Of a DNA stretch of 8,864 nt, positions 1 to 4,829 are shown one piece after another. The stretch covers positions 1 to 8,864 of the forward strand of contig JBBKWX010000176.1 in NCBI GenBank assembly GCA_037969175.1, given 5' to 3'. The stretch comes from JBBKWX01 sp037969175. GTDB lineage: Bacteria > Bacteroidota > Bacteroidia > AKYH767-A > JBBKVM01. The number at the start of each line of letters is the position of its first letter. The first letter of the stretch is position 1. The notes under the pieces were generated by a model. The model saw only the letters and a program-made list of their open reading frames with translations, did no database searches and was not told where the DNA came from. Both the position numbers and the translations under genes were made by a program.

Positions 1-121
1 AGCAAAGAAGCAAAAAACCGTATTTGAATTTTTTGCTTCTTTGCTTAAAGACGAGTAGTAATTCACATTACTTTAAAAAGAAAAAGATGAATTAAAAAGC
101 TCTTTGCTTCTTTGCGTTAAG
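1..121. repeat. Intergenic repeat unit 1 (right-hand part, cut by window edge)
   Basis: The first 45 bases form a perfect 17-bp stem (1-17 with 29-45, GCAAAGAAGCAAA core) around the 11-nt loop CCGTATTTGAA. A spacer follows, then the terminal motif CTTTGCTTCTTTGCGTTAAG (102-121). The same order, with a recognisably homologous spacer, occurs in the reverse complement of 1799-1993, so this is the right-hand part of a unit whose left half probably lies before the window. It ends three bases before the stop codon of the ATPase gene. On the minus strand the palindrome could also act as a terminator or mRNA-stabilising hairpin for that gene. Repeat status is seen directly; any role is inference. Confidence 0.85.
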
Positions 122-124
122 ATT

Positions 125-1258
125 TCAGATCTTGAAATAATAATTCTTCAACCAGATCCGATAAATCGGATCCAAAAACATAGGCACATGCCCATCCATA
201 TCGATGATCTCTTTTTGGATAAGAGCCTGTTTGATGCGATTCACATTGGCAGAAGTACCCAGCTTAAATTCATCCAGAGTTTCCTTTGCGCTGTATTGCT
301 CTACATTGCTGAGCATGGCTTTCAGAAAATTCACCTGGGTATTGCTAAGGTTATCGGTCTGGGTACGAAAAAGCATGCTGAGCTGCATGATCAAACCATA
401 AAGCGCATTCCACACATCTTTTTCCCGGCACTGCTCTGTGGTTCGGAACCAGGCCAGTTGAGCCACCTGCTGCACGTAGTAGGGATGGTCATCTGCGGAT
501 TGAGCAATCAGGTCGGCCAGCTCCGGACTGATCTTTTTGCCGCTTTGAACAAAGCGCTCGGTGATGAATGTTACCCAGTCGCGCCGTCTGATCTTCTCCA
601 GAAATATCGTTTGTCCGAACTTGTAAAACGGCATGGAAGGGTTGGTGAAGACATCCATCATCATATGACGTTTGCTACCATAGAGGCAATAGGTCACATG
701 ACTGTGTTTCTGCCAATGAGCACGCAGTTTCTTCTGGAAGTTGAGAGGCTCATCGAATCCGCTGAGGTTTTGGAACTCATCGATACAGATCAGAAGTTTG
801 ATTCCTTTATCAGCAGCCAGCTTTTCAGCCATATCCAGGATATCATCCGGACTCAGTTTTACCTCTTTCCAATCCAGTCCCAGCGAAAAATCGGTATCCG
901 GACCTGCGCCTATGTTGAGTTTGGGGATAAAGCGGCTGAGGAATTTCTTGATGCCATCTGTTATCTCATCCAGCCGGGTTGAGCTTGCTCTAAGCACTCC
1001 TTCTGCCAGGCTGCGATAAAACTCCTCTTCATCTCTCACATTGTAGAGATCGAGGTGGCAAACCCGAAGATCGCCTTTCTGCGCTGCTGCCAGATCAGCG
1101 GCTTTGGCTACCAGCGATGACTTGCCCCAGCGGCGTGGGGAGATGAGGATGGTATGTGTTCCGGCTACAAAGTTCTGTACCAGGGTTTCAGTTTCCTGTT
1201 CGCGGTTGGTGAAATCTCTGCCGCTCACCACACGGCCAAAGGTAAAGGGAGCTTCCAT
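125..1258 (-). CDS. P-loop ATPase of the ATPase_2 (archaeal-type/STAND-like) family
   Basis: This encodes a 377-residue soluble protein. Near the N-terminus is a variant Walker A (residues 40-48, SPRRWGKSS, where the usual first glycine is serine). A Walker B follows at about 155-163 (LLICIDEFQ, with D160 and E161). A sensor-like segment GSKRHMM lies around 194-200. The C-terminal third looks like a winged-helix region and ends in DPIYRIWLKNYY, a motif type common at the end of this family. The opening FGRVVSGRDFTNRE is also typical. Members are ATPases whose cellular role is mostly unknown; in Bacteroidota they are simply called ATP-binding proteins. The ATG at 1258 is the natural start, since the family begins just before this motif. 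The sequence TACCTTTA about 10 bases upstream resembles a -7 box, but weakly. The gene is flanked by inverted repeat units, its stop being three bases from one and its start 50 bases from another. This suggests a mobile or accessory gene. No transposase-like domain is visible. Confidence 0.9.
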   Translation of the reverse strand: MEAPFTFGRVVSGRDFTNREQETETLVQNFVAGTHTILISPRRWGKSSLVAKAADLAAAQKGDLRVCHLDLYNVRDEEEFYRSLAEGVLRASSTRLDEITDGIKKFLSRFIPKLNIGAGPDTDFSLGLDWKEVKLSPDDILDMAEKLAADKGIKLLICIDEFQNLSGFDEPLNFQKKLRAHWQKHSHVTYCLYGSKRHMMMDVFTNPSMPFYKFGQTIFLEKIRRRDWVTFITERFVQSGKKISPELADLIAQSADDHPYYVQQVAQLAWFRTTEQCREKDVWNALYGLIMQLSMLFRTQTDNLSNTQVNFLKAMLSNVEQYSAKETLDEFKLGTSANVNRIKQALIQKEIIDMDGHVPMFLDPIYRIWLKNYYFKI

Positions 1259-1290
1259 GGTTTAAAGGTAGCTAACAAGGTTGTAAGTTG

Positions 1291-1310
1291 GAAGGCTGGC
1301 CTTCTTTTTT
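1291..1310 (+). terminator. Possible intrinsic terminator, plus strand
   Basis: GAAGGCTGGCCTTC can form a 5-bp stem with a CTGG loop and is followed by six T. On the plus strand this has the shape of a short intrinsic terminator, yet no plus-strand gene precedes it; it would stop transcription running antisense through the ATPase gene. The stem is short and chance cannot be excluded. Confidence 0.35.
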
Positions 1311-1432
1311 AACGCAAAGAAGCAAAGAGTGCTTTTGGATATTCAGTATAATTTAGAACCATTAATTCTTCAATAAACTTTTAGCAAAGAAGCAAAAACA
1401 GTATTTGAATTCGTTGCTGCTTTGCGTTAAAA
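1309..1432. repeat. Intergenic repeat unit 2 (left half)
   Basis: The unit starts with the terminal motif TTAACGCAAAGAAGCAAAGA (1309-1328) and continues GTGCTTTTGGATATTCAGTA. It ends with an imperfect copy of the palindrome (1383-1395 against 1414-1426; loop region CAGTATTTGAATTCG). Its reverse complement aligns without gaps over about 120 bp to 1872-1993, including the ATTCAGTA spacer and the final TTAGC. The right half of the unit is absent: after about 1432 the sequence becomes unrelated AT-rich DNA leading into the 105-codon gene. It lies 50 bp upstream of the ATPase start codon. Confidence 0.85.
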
Positions 1433-1474
1433 TAATTATCAATAAATAGAGTTTGTATTCTCAAATCATATCTT

Positions 1475-1792
1475 ATGTCATTCTTCCGTATCCATATTTT
1501 TCTAGTTGATTTTCTTGAGAAATTTAAGATCACGCTTTACTCTGAATGGAAAGGAAATACTGACCGACTTGATGAAAGGAAGCGCTCACTAAAGATCCTG
1601 AAAGAAAAACAGGAAATTGAAAATTTATTTCAGAAAATTCAAAGAACACATTATCCAAATTTCCGTGAGAAATACGCGCTTAATAATCCTCCAATTATAG
1701 ATGGCCGAATTGAAACTGATTGGGAAAGATTTAGTAACAGATCAAATGATCCTGGTGTTCCGATTCCGGAGATCTTGAAGCATCTTAAATAA
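1475..1792 (+). CDS. Hypothetical protein, 105 aa, between repeat units
   Basis: I do not recognise this protein. The N-terminal 25 residues are hydrophobic-aromatic (MSFFRIHIFLVDFLEKFKI) but carry charges, so they are not a convincing signal peptide or membrane anchor. Residues 30-60 are rich in K, R and E and should be helical. The C-terminal part is polar with a proline-rich tail (DPGVPIPEILKHLK). The ATG at 1475 is the only sensible start. Upstream, TTTG (1421-1424, inside the repeat) and TAGAGTTTG (1447-1455) loosely resemble Bacteroidota -33 and -7 boxes, with one extra base in the latter. The stop codon is followed after six bases by the next repeat unit, so the gene is boxed in by inverted repeat copies at both ends. 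It may be passenger cargo or a spurious frame. That it is a real gene is likely but unproven. Confidence 0.5.
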   Translation: MSFFRIHIFLVDFLEKFKITLYSEWKGNTDRLDERKRSLKILKEKQEIENLFQKIQRTHYPNFREKYALNNPPIIDGRIETDWERFSNRSNDPGVPIPEILKHLK

Positions 1793-1798
1793 TTTCTT

Positions 1799-1993
1799 TT
1801 AACGCAAAGAAGCAAAGAGTTTTTCATATCCACTTTAGTTCTATTTAAAGGTAGTTTAGTTCTACTCAACCTTTAGCAAAGAAGCAACGAATTCAAATAC
1901 GGTTTTTGCTTCTTTGCTAAAAATTGGAAGAAGAATAAAAGATTTTAGTTTTTACTGAATACACAAAAGCACTCTTTGCTTCTTTGCGTTAAG
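1799..1993. repeat. Intergenic repeat unit 3 (complete, about 195 bp, MITE-like)
   Basis: This is the complete form of the family. The left end TTAACGCAAAGAAGCAAAGA (from 1799) and the right end CTTTGCTTCTTTGCGTTAAG (to 1993) are inverted copies. In the centre is a palindrome with a 16-bp perfect stem (1872-1887 with 1906-1921) and an 18-nt loop CGAATTCAAATACGGTTT. The loop is the reverse complement of that in unit 2, so this copy runs opposite to unit 2. The two spacers differ from each other but match those of units 1 and 2. Small size, terminal inverted repeats, internal palindrome and lack of coding capacity resemble a MITE or a REP/BIME-type element. No clear target-site duplication is visible. 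Confidence 0.85.
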
Positions 1994-2064
1994 AAAAAAA
2001 ACGTTTGCATTTTCCGCCACCACCAGCCCTCTTATCCGTTGCATAAACTAACCCGCTTATATAT

Positions 2065-2097
2065 TTTGGCATTCCCCTATGCCGGATACTATATTTG
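2065..2097 (+). promoter_or_regulatory. Bacteroidota-type promoter (-33 TTTG, -7 TATATTTG)
   Basis: TTTG at 2065-2068 and TATATTTG at 2090-2097 match the Bacteroidota consensus TTTG / TAnnTTTG, separated by 21 bases. The expected transcription start, a few bases after the -7 box, falls at about 2101-2103, exactly where the 5' strand of a 10-bp helix begins. A small GGCAT/ATGCC hairpin (2068-2072 with 2079-2083) lies between the boxes. It is the best-formed promoter in the window. Confidence 0.65.
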
Positions 2098-2101
2098 TTT
2101 T

Positions 2102-2187
2102 CGTCAAAGCCAATGAAGGTTGGGTAATGTGAGTACAAGCCCGGAAGGTATGCAGGTTTCCGTGGTTTGATGGGTCAGGCTTTGACG
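2102..2187 (+). ncRNA. Candidate structured small RNA (SRP-like apex), identity unproven
   Basis: The segment has no plausible reading frame and is richer in G than its surroundings. Its ends pair perfectly over 10 bp (CGTCAAAGCC 2102-2111 with GGCTTTGACG 2178-2187). The midpoint of the 86-nt span falls on a GGAA tetraloop (2143-2146) closed by CC/GG. Between tip and base, the arms pair weakly in nearly constant register, mostly by G-U wobbles. That favours the plus strand as the RNA strand. The apex CAAGCCCGGAAGGTATGCAG resembles domain IV of bacterial SRP RNA (CAGGyCCGGAAGGrAGCAG) but has a CAAG for CAGG change and an extra T on the 3' side, so the match is incomplete. A good promoter stands directly upstream. 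A structured RNA of some kind is likely; the SRP identity is a hypothesis. The transcript may extend to about 2230. Confidence 0.55.
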
Positions 2188-2194
2188 GGGTCTA

Positions 2195-2230
2195 CCGGGT
2201 GTCTTGACTGGCGTCCGGCCTGACCGTTTT
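2195..2230 (+). terminator. Hairpin plus short T-run, probable end of the small RNA
   Basis: CCGGGTGTC (2195-2203) pairs with GGCGTCCGG (2210-2218) over nine pairs, three of them G-U, around the loop TTGACT. CCTGACC (2219-2225) and GTTTT (2226-2230) follow. CCTGACC can also pair with GGTCAGG (2173-2179), which overlaps the closing helix of the candidate RNA, so the two folds compete. The T-run is short, hence moderate confidence in termination. Confidence 0.45.
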
Positions 2231-2262
2231 CAAACATCTAACACCTAACAATTAACATCTAA
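2231..2262. repeat. Left inverted arm: four 7-bp repeats (CATCTAA type)
   Basis: After CAAA come four heptamers: CATCTAA, CACCTAA, CAATTAA, CATCTAA (2235-2262). The reverse complement matches 2714-2745 at 29 of 32 positions, including the variant CACCTAA/TTAGGTG unit at the equivalent place. It begins immediately after the T-run of the RNA terminator-like hairpin and ends 16 bases before the ATG of the four-helix bundle gene. Confidence 0.85.
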
Positions 2263-2277
2263 TGATCATTGAAAAAT

Positions 2278-2670
2278 ATGGTAAACCAAGCTTATGATCT
2301 TCAAGAAAGATTAATTGACTTTTCAATAAAAATCATTGAAAGTGCTGAAAAACTTCCAAGAGATAATTTTGGAATCTATATGAGCAATCAGATGATACGT
2401 TCTGGTATAGCGCCAGCTTTAAATTACGGAGAAGCTCAAGTTGCAGAATCAAGATCAGACTTTGTTCATAAAATGAAAATATGTTTAAAGGAATTGAATG
2501 AAACGTTCATCTCTCTTTCAATTATAAAAAAGAAGATTAAAACAAATCTTACCACTGATCCAAATGAGTTAATCACTGAATGCAAAGAATTGATGAGAAT
2601 CTTTGCCAAGAGCATCTCAACTGCAAAAACAAATAATCAACTCGCTAAATCAAAAGATAAAAAGCTCTAA
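2278..2670 (+). CDS. Four-helix bundle protein (S23 ribosomal protein-like family)
   Basis: This is a 130-residue protein, mostly helical and soluble. YDLQERLIDFSIKIIESAEKL, NQMIRSGIAPALNYGEAQVAESRSDFVHKMK and the following KELNETF segment are characteristic of the four-helix bundle family TIGR02436, known from intervening sequences of 23S rRNA genes and found widely as free-standing genes. The core motif is RSGxxxALNYGEA near residues 40-52, followed by FVHKMK and the KEL helix. Function is not established; members form small oligomeric bundles. ATG at 2278 is preferred: a TGA at 2263-2265 closes the frame upstream, and the only alternative is TTG at 2269. No clear Shine-Dalgarno is seen, as usual in this phylum. 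The gene is AT-rich and bracketed by inverted heptamer arrays, which points to a cassette acquired as a unit. The family assignment is firm; any role is unknown. Confidence 0.93.
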   Translation: MVNQAYDLQERLIDFSIKIIESAEKLPRDNFGIYMSNQMIRSGIAPALNYGEAQVAESRSDFVHKMKICLKELNETFISLSIIKKKIKTNLTTDPNELITECKELMRIFAKSISTAKTNNQLAKSKDKKL

Positions 2671-2699
2671 ATTCTCCTTACCTTTTATCCCCAAAAATG

Positions 2700-2745
2700 T
2701 TAGATGTTAGATGTTAGATGTTAGATGTTAGGTGTTAGATGTTTC
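2700..2745. repeat. Right inverted arm: six 7-bp repeats (TTAGATG type)
   Basis: Six heptamers, TTAGATG four times, TTAGGTG once and TTAGATG once (2700-2741), are followed by TTTC. The last 32 bases are an inverted copy of 2231-2262 with three mismatches. The arm ends directly against the stop codon of the DUF1684 gene (2746-2748) and starts 29 bases after the stop of the four-helix bundle gene. The number of units differs between arms (six against four), as expected if tandem slippage occurs. Confidence 0.9.
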
Positions 2746-3645
2746 TCAGTGCCCCCAACTCTTCTCCCCCGCTCGGATCGCAAACGGCAACAGGTTCTGC
2801 GCCGGCGGTAACGGACAGGTTGCATACGGAGTAAAGACACATGGCGGATTATACGCCTTGTTGAAATCAAGATCAATGATGCCATCTTCGCCGGGTTTTT
2901 TGACATACACAAACCGCCCTCCGCCATAGGTTTCTTCGCCACTGGTCGCATCGCCGATGATCAAAAAATAACTCTCTCCTGCATCCAATGCATCGATACG
3001 ATAGCTCTTGCCTTTGTACTCAAAAACAACAGCACCGGGAATCATTTCCTGTTCTTCGATGCCACTGATGATATTGGGAATGATCTGAGGTTTGGGCTGA
3101 GTATAGGCTTCGAATCTGGCTTTGAAAAAAAACTCTTCGGTGAGATCAAAATAATCTATTCCATGAAAATTTTTCAGCACCGCACTTTCACTATCCTTCA
3201 ATCGGATCATGAATTTTCCTGCACGCATGATCAGATACCAGCTCAAACTTTTATGCGTAAATATGCGTCCGTTTTCCTGCTCTCCATTTCCCATCCAGGT
3301 GCGCAAAACAGGTTTATCATCCAATAATATTTCCTGCCCGGGAACAGCTTCGATATACACTTCATCCCCTCGCTTATCAAGCACACCGAGATAATCCACA
3401 ACATGATCCGGAAAGATCAACTCATTATCTTTTGCACTTCCAAATCGTTGACGACCTTCTTTGAGCTCCCAGAGTCCGGCAAGGCTGAGCCATCCGTCTG
3501 TTTTTAGCAGTGAAGAAACTCTACGCTCTTTCCATTGATCAACAGATTGCTTATGTGCAGAACCATCGTACTGGGCCATGGTCATTCCGGAAGTAAATAA
3601 GAAAATGAAAAGTAGAAAAACGGAGCTGACATTATTTGTTCTCAT
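2746..3645 (-). CDS. Secreted DUF1684 family protein
   Basis: This 299-residue protein starts with a signal peptide (about 1-25, hydrophobic FLLFIFLF, cleavage near TMA-QYD), so it should be exported to the periplasm or surface. DUF1684 (PF07920) is recognised by the N-terminal TDGWLSLAGLWELKEG and by the highly typical C-terminus LDFNKAYNPPCVFTPYATC followed by PLPP and a conserved LPFAIRAGE (about 258-299). Two cysteines (C269 and C277) lie in this motif. The catalytic or binding role of the family is not established. Its ATG overlaps the end of the upstream AtpI-like gene by 14 bases, so it is probably translated by coupling within the bactofilin operon. Its last codon touches the heptamer repeat. 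The gene appears complete. Its position behind AtpZ and AtpI, where ATP synthase genes usually follow, is unusual. Confidence 0.92.
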   Translation of the reverse strand: MRTNNVSSVFLLFIFLFTSGMTMAQYDGSAHKQSVDQWKERRVSSLLKTDGWLSLAGLWELKEGRQRFGSAKDNELIFPDHVVDYLGVLDKRGDEVYIEAVPGQEILLDDKPVLRTWMGNGEQENGRIFTHKSLSWYLIMRAGKFMIRLKDSESAVLKNFHGIDYFDLTEEFFFKARFEAYTQPKPQIIPNIISGIEEQEMIPGAVVFEYKGKSYRIDALDAGESYFLIIGDATSGEETYGGGRFVYVKKPGEDGIIDLDFNKAYNPPCVFTPYATCPLPPAQNLLPFAIRAGEKSWGH

Positions 3646-4039
3646 CGGAAGTGTTTTTATCTCCCATTGGCATTTTCAGGAGATGTATCACTTCAAAAAT
3701 AGAGAATAACAGATAGCATGCAAAAAAGGTGATCACAAAAGGGATAGCTGCATCCTTATTAAAAAAAACAAAACTGATCAATATTGCAAGAAAAAGAAAC
3801 ATCTTAAGACCGCTGATCCCCATAAACCAGGGTATGAATTTCTTAGGATGAACGCGGCTTTCCTTGAACAGCATAAAATAAATGAGCCAGGAGGTGATTG
3901 AAAATAAGGCTACCAGGGTCCATGACCATTTCAAGATAAATTCTTCACCCGAAAAATATCCAACTAACAAACCTGAAAGCAACACGATAAGTGTATAGAT
4001 CAACAGTTTGTTGCGGAATTTTACCAGGATAGGATCCAT
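3632..4039 (-). CDS. AtpI-like four-helix membrane protein of the atp accessory block
   Basis: This is a 135-residue integral inner-membrane protein with four predicted membrane segments (about 11-30, 38-58, 71-93 and 97-120) and a short polar C-terminal tail (MGDKNTSDENK). Size, helix layout and the AIPFVITFFACYLLFSIFEV stretch fit the poorly conserved ATP synthase subunit I / AtpI-like proteins that precede atpB in Bacteroidota. Such proteins are thought to help F-type ATPase assembly or Mg2+ supply, but this is known from only a few species. The start codon is two bases beyond the stop of the AtpZ-like gene, and the 3' end overlaps DUF1684 by 14 bases, so all are probably one transcript. 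Sequence similarity alone would not prove the assignment; the neighbouring AtpZ supports it. Confidence 0.7.
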   Translation of the reverse strand: MDPILVKFRNKLLIYTLIVLLSGLLVGYFSGEEFILKWSWTLVALFSITSWLIYFMLFKESRVHPKKFIPWFMGISGLKMFLFLAILISFVFFNKDAAIPFVITFFACYLLFSIFEVIHLLKMPMGDKNTSDENK

Positions 4040-4041
4040 AT

Positions 4042-4278
4042 TCAGGGTTTACCGGTAAACTGTCGGATCACACTGTAAAGTGCAAGGCCAACACCGACAA
4101 GGGTAAGTATTAATGTGAAGATTGGGAATTTCAAATCAAGCCACTCATCGAGCTTGATGCCACCAAAGACTGAAGCCAGAATGATAAAGATCATCTGCCC
4201 TGCCACTGCTGTGTATTTGCCGTAAGAACTAAGCTGTTTTCTCCGCGAGCTGGGAGTTTTCAGGGGTTTTTTCTCCAT
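4042..4278 (-). CDS. AtpZ/AtpI family protein (F-type ATPase accessory subunit)
   Basis: This is a 78-residue protein with a basic N-terminus (MEKKPLKTPSSRRKQ) and two membrane helices (about 22-41 and 49-70). The pattern GGIKLDEWLDLKFPIFTLIL is the hallmark of the AtpZ/ATPase_gene1 family (PF09527): the glycine-containing first helix, the LDEW turn and the second helix with PxFT. AtpZ forms a complex with AtpI and is linked to Mg2+/Ca2+ transport or c-ring assembly in some bacteria. The start is ATG 4278: an upstream in-frame ATG at 4332 would add 18 residues lacking any family similarity. Even so, its first 50 bases overlap the 3' end of the bactofilin gene in another frame. The stop is two bases from the next gene. 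The family call is firm. Confidence 0.87.
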   Translation of the reverse strand: MEKKPLKTPSSRRKQLSSYGKYTAVAGQMIFIILASVFGGIKLDEWLDLKFPIFTLILTLVGVGLALYSVIRQFTGKP

Positions 4279-4660
4279 GCTTGATGTCCTTGATAACCGG
4301 ACCCATGTTACAAGCACCGGTGAAACTTGCACCCACTTCTACTACGAGCTTGCCTGTGATGATATCACCATTAACCTTCGCCGTAGCTTTAAGAAAAAGT
4401 AGTTCAGAAACAGTAGTACGTCCTTTGATAGAACCGCTTACATCTGCATTCTGACAAATTACATCGCCTTCAACCATACCGGTAGAACCGATTACGACTC
4501 TGGCTTTAGAAGTTATAGAACCTTTGATGGTTCCATCAATGCGGATATCTCCGTTAGAACGAACTTCCCCTTCAATAGAGGTGCCGGCACCTATGATATT
4601 GATGGTTCCTGAATTATTTTCTCCGTTCTTGGTTTGGGTTGGTTTGGTGTTGTTAAACAT
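4229..4660 (-). CDS. Bactofilin (polymer-forming cytoskeletal protein, DUF583)
   Basis: This is a 143-residue protein with the bactofilin fold (PF04519). After a short disordered N-tail (MFNNTKPTQTKNGENN), the core at about 17-115 is a run of short glycine-containing beta repeats, for example TSIEGEVRSNGDIRIDGTIK, GSITSK, GMVEGDVIC, GSIKGR and KVNGDIITGK. The C-tail is charged (GEKTPENSQLAEKTA). Bactofilins self-assemble without nucleotide into filaments at the membrane and help position cell-envelope machinery. ATG 4660 is chosen over GTG 4711 because the likely -7 promoter box ends only two bases before that GTG, which would leave no leader, and because the family begins with MFxx. It is first in a likely operon with AtpZ, the AtpI-like gene and DUF1684, and overlaps AtpZ by 50 bases. 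Confidence 0.93.
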   Translation of the reverse strand: MFNNTKPTQTKNGENNSGTINIIGAGTSIEGEVRSNGDIRIDGTIKGSITSKARVVIGSTGMVEGDVICQNADVSGSIKGRTTVSELLFLKATAKVNGDIITGKLVVEVGASFTGACNMGPVIKDIKHGEKTPENSQLAEKTA

Positions 4661-4712
4661 CGCAGGAATATTTATATGGTCTAAATATTTATTAACATTT
4701 GCATTATTCACG

Positions 4713-4720
4713 CAAAGTTA
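4713..4720 (-). promoter_or_regulatory. Candidate -7 box of the bactofilin operon
   Basis: Read on the minus strand this is TAACTTTG, an exact match to the TAnnTTTG box of Bacteroidota sigma factor promoters. It is 52 bases upstream of the bactofilin ATG. No good -33 TTTG is visible at the expected distance, so the call is moderate. Confidence 0.45.
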
Positions 4721-4829
4721 GCTAAAATTCAATATTTACCTAATTTTCATTTAACACCAACAGCTATAAGGGTTTCAGCCTCAATCTAATTCGACAATTG
4801 CCTCTTTGATCTCGCCAAAAACTCAAATT

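Noticed and set aside
104..982. A 292-codon open frame on the plus strand opposite the ATPase gene
   Set aside because: It is the complement of a clearly recognisable ATPase gene with Walker motifs; the plus-strand translation has no family features.
1..1993. CRISPR array suggested by repeated GCAAAGAAGCAAA motifs
   Set aside because: Copies are few, inverted as well as direct, irregularly spaced by hundreds of bases with genes between, and no cas genes are present.
2102..2230. tRNA, tmRNA or a known riboswitch class in the GC-richer stretch
   Set aside because: No cloverleaf, CCA end, tag-peptide frame or conserved riboswitch core (for example TPP, cobalamin, SAM) is visible.
2231..2745. 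Target-site duplication flanking the four-helix bundle cassette
   Set aside because: Bases outside the arms (GACCGTTTT on the left, TCAGTGCC on the right) are not direct repeats, so transposition in the classical sense is not supported.
2721..2951. Short open frames overlapping the 3' end of DUF1684 on both strands
   Set aside because: They overlap the conserved C-terminal DUF1684 motif in other frames and show no protein features of their own.
4279..4332. N-terminal extension of AtpZ from the ATG at 4332
   Set aside because: The extra 18 residues (MQVSPVLVTWVRLSRTSS) only reflect the bactofilin gene in another frame; the family starts at MEKK.
4661..4711. N-terminal extension of bactofilin from GTG 4711
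   Set aside because: The start would sit two bases after the likely -7 box, leaving no leader, and the extension lacks family similarity.
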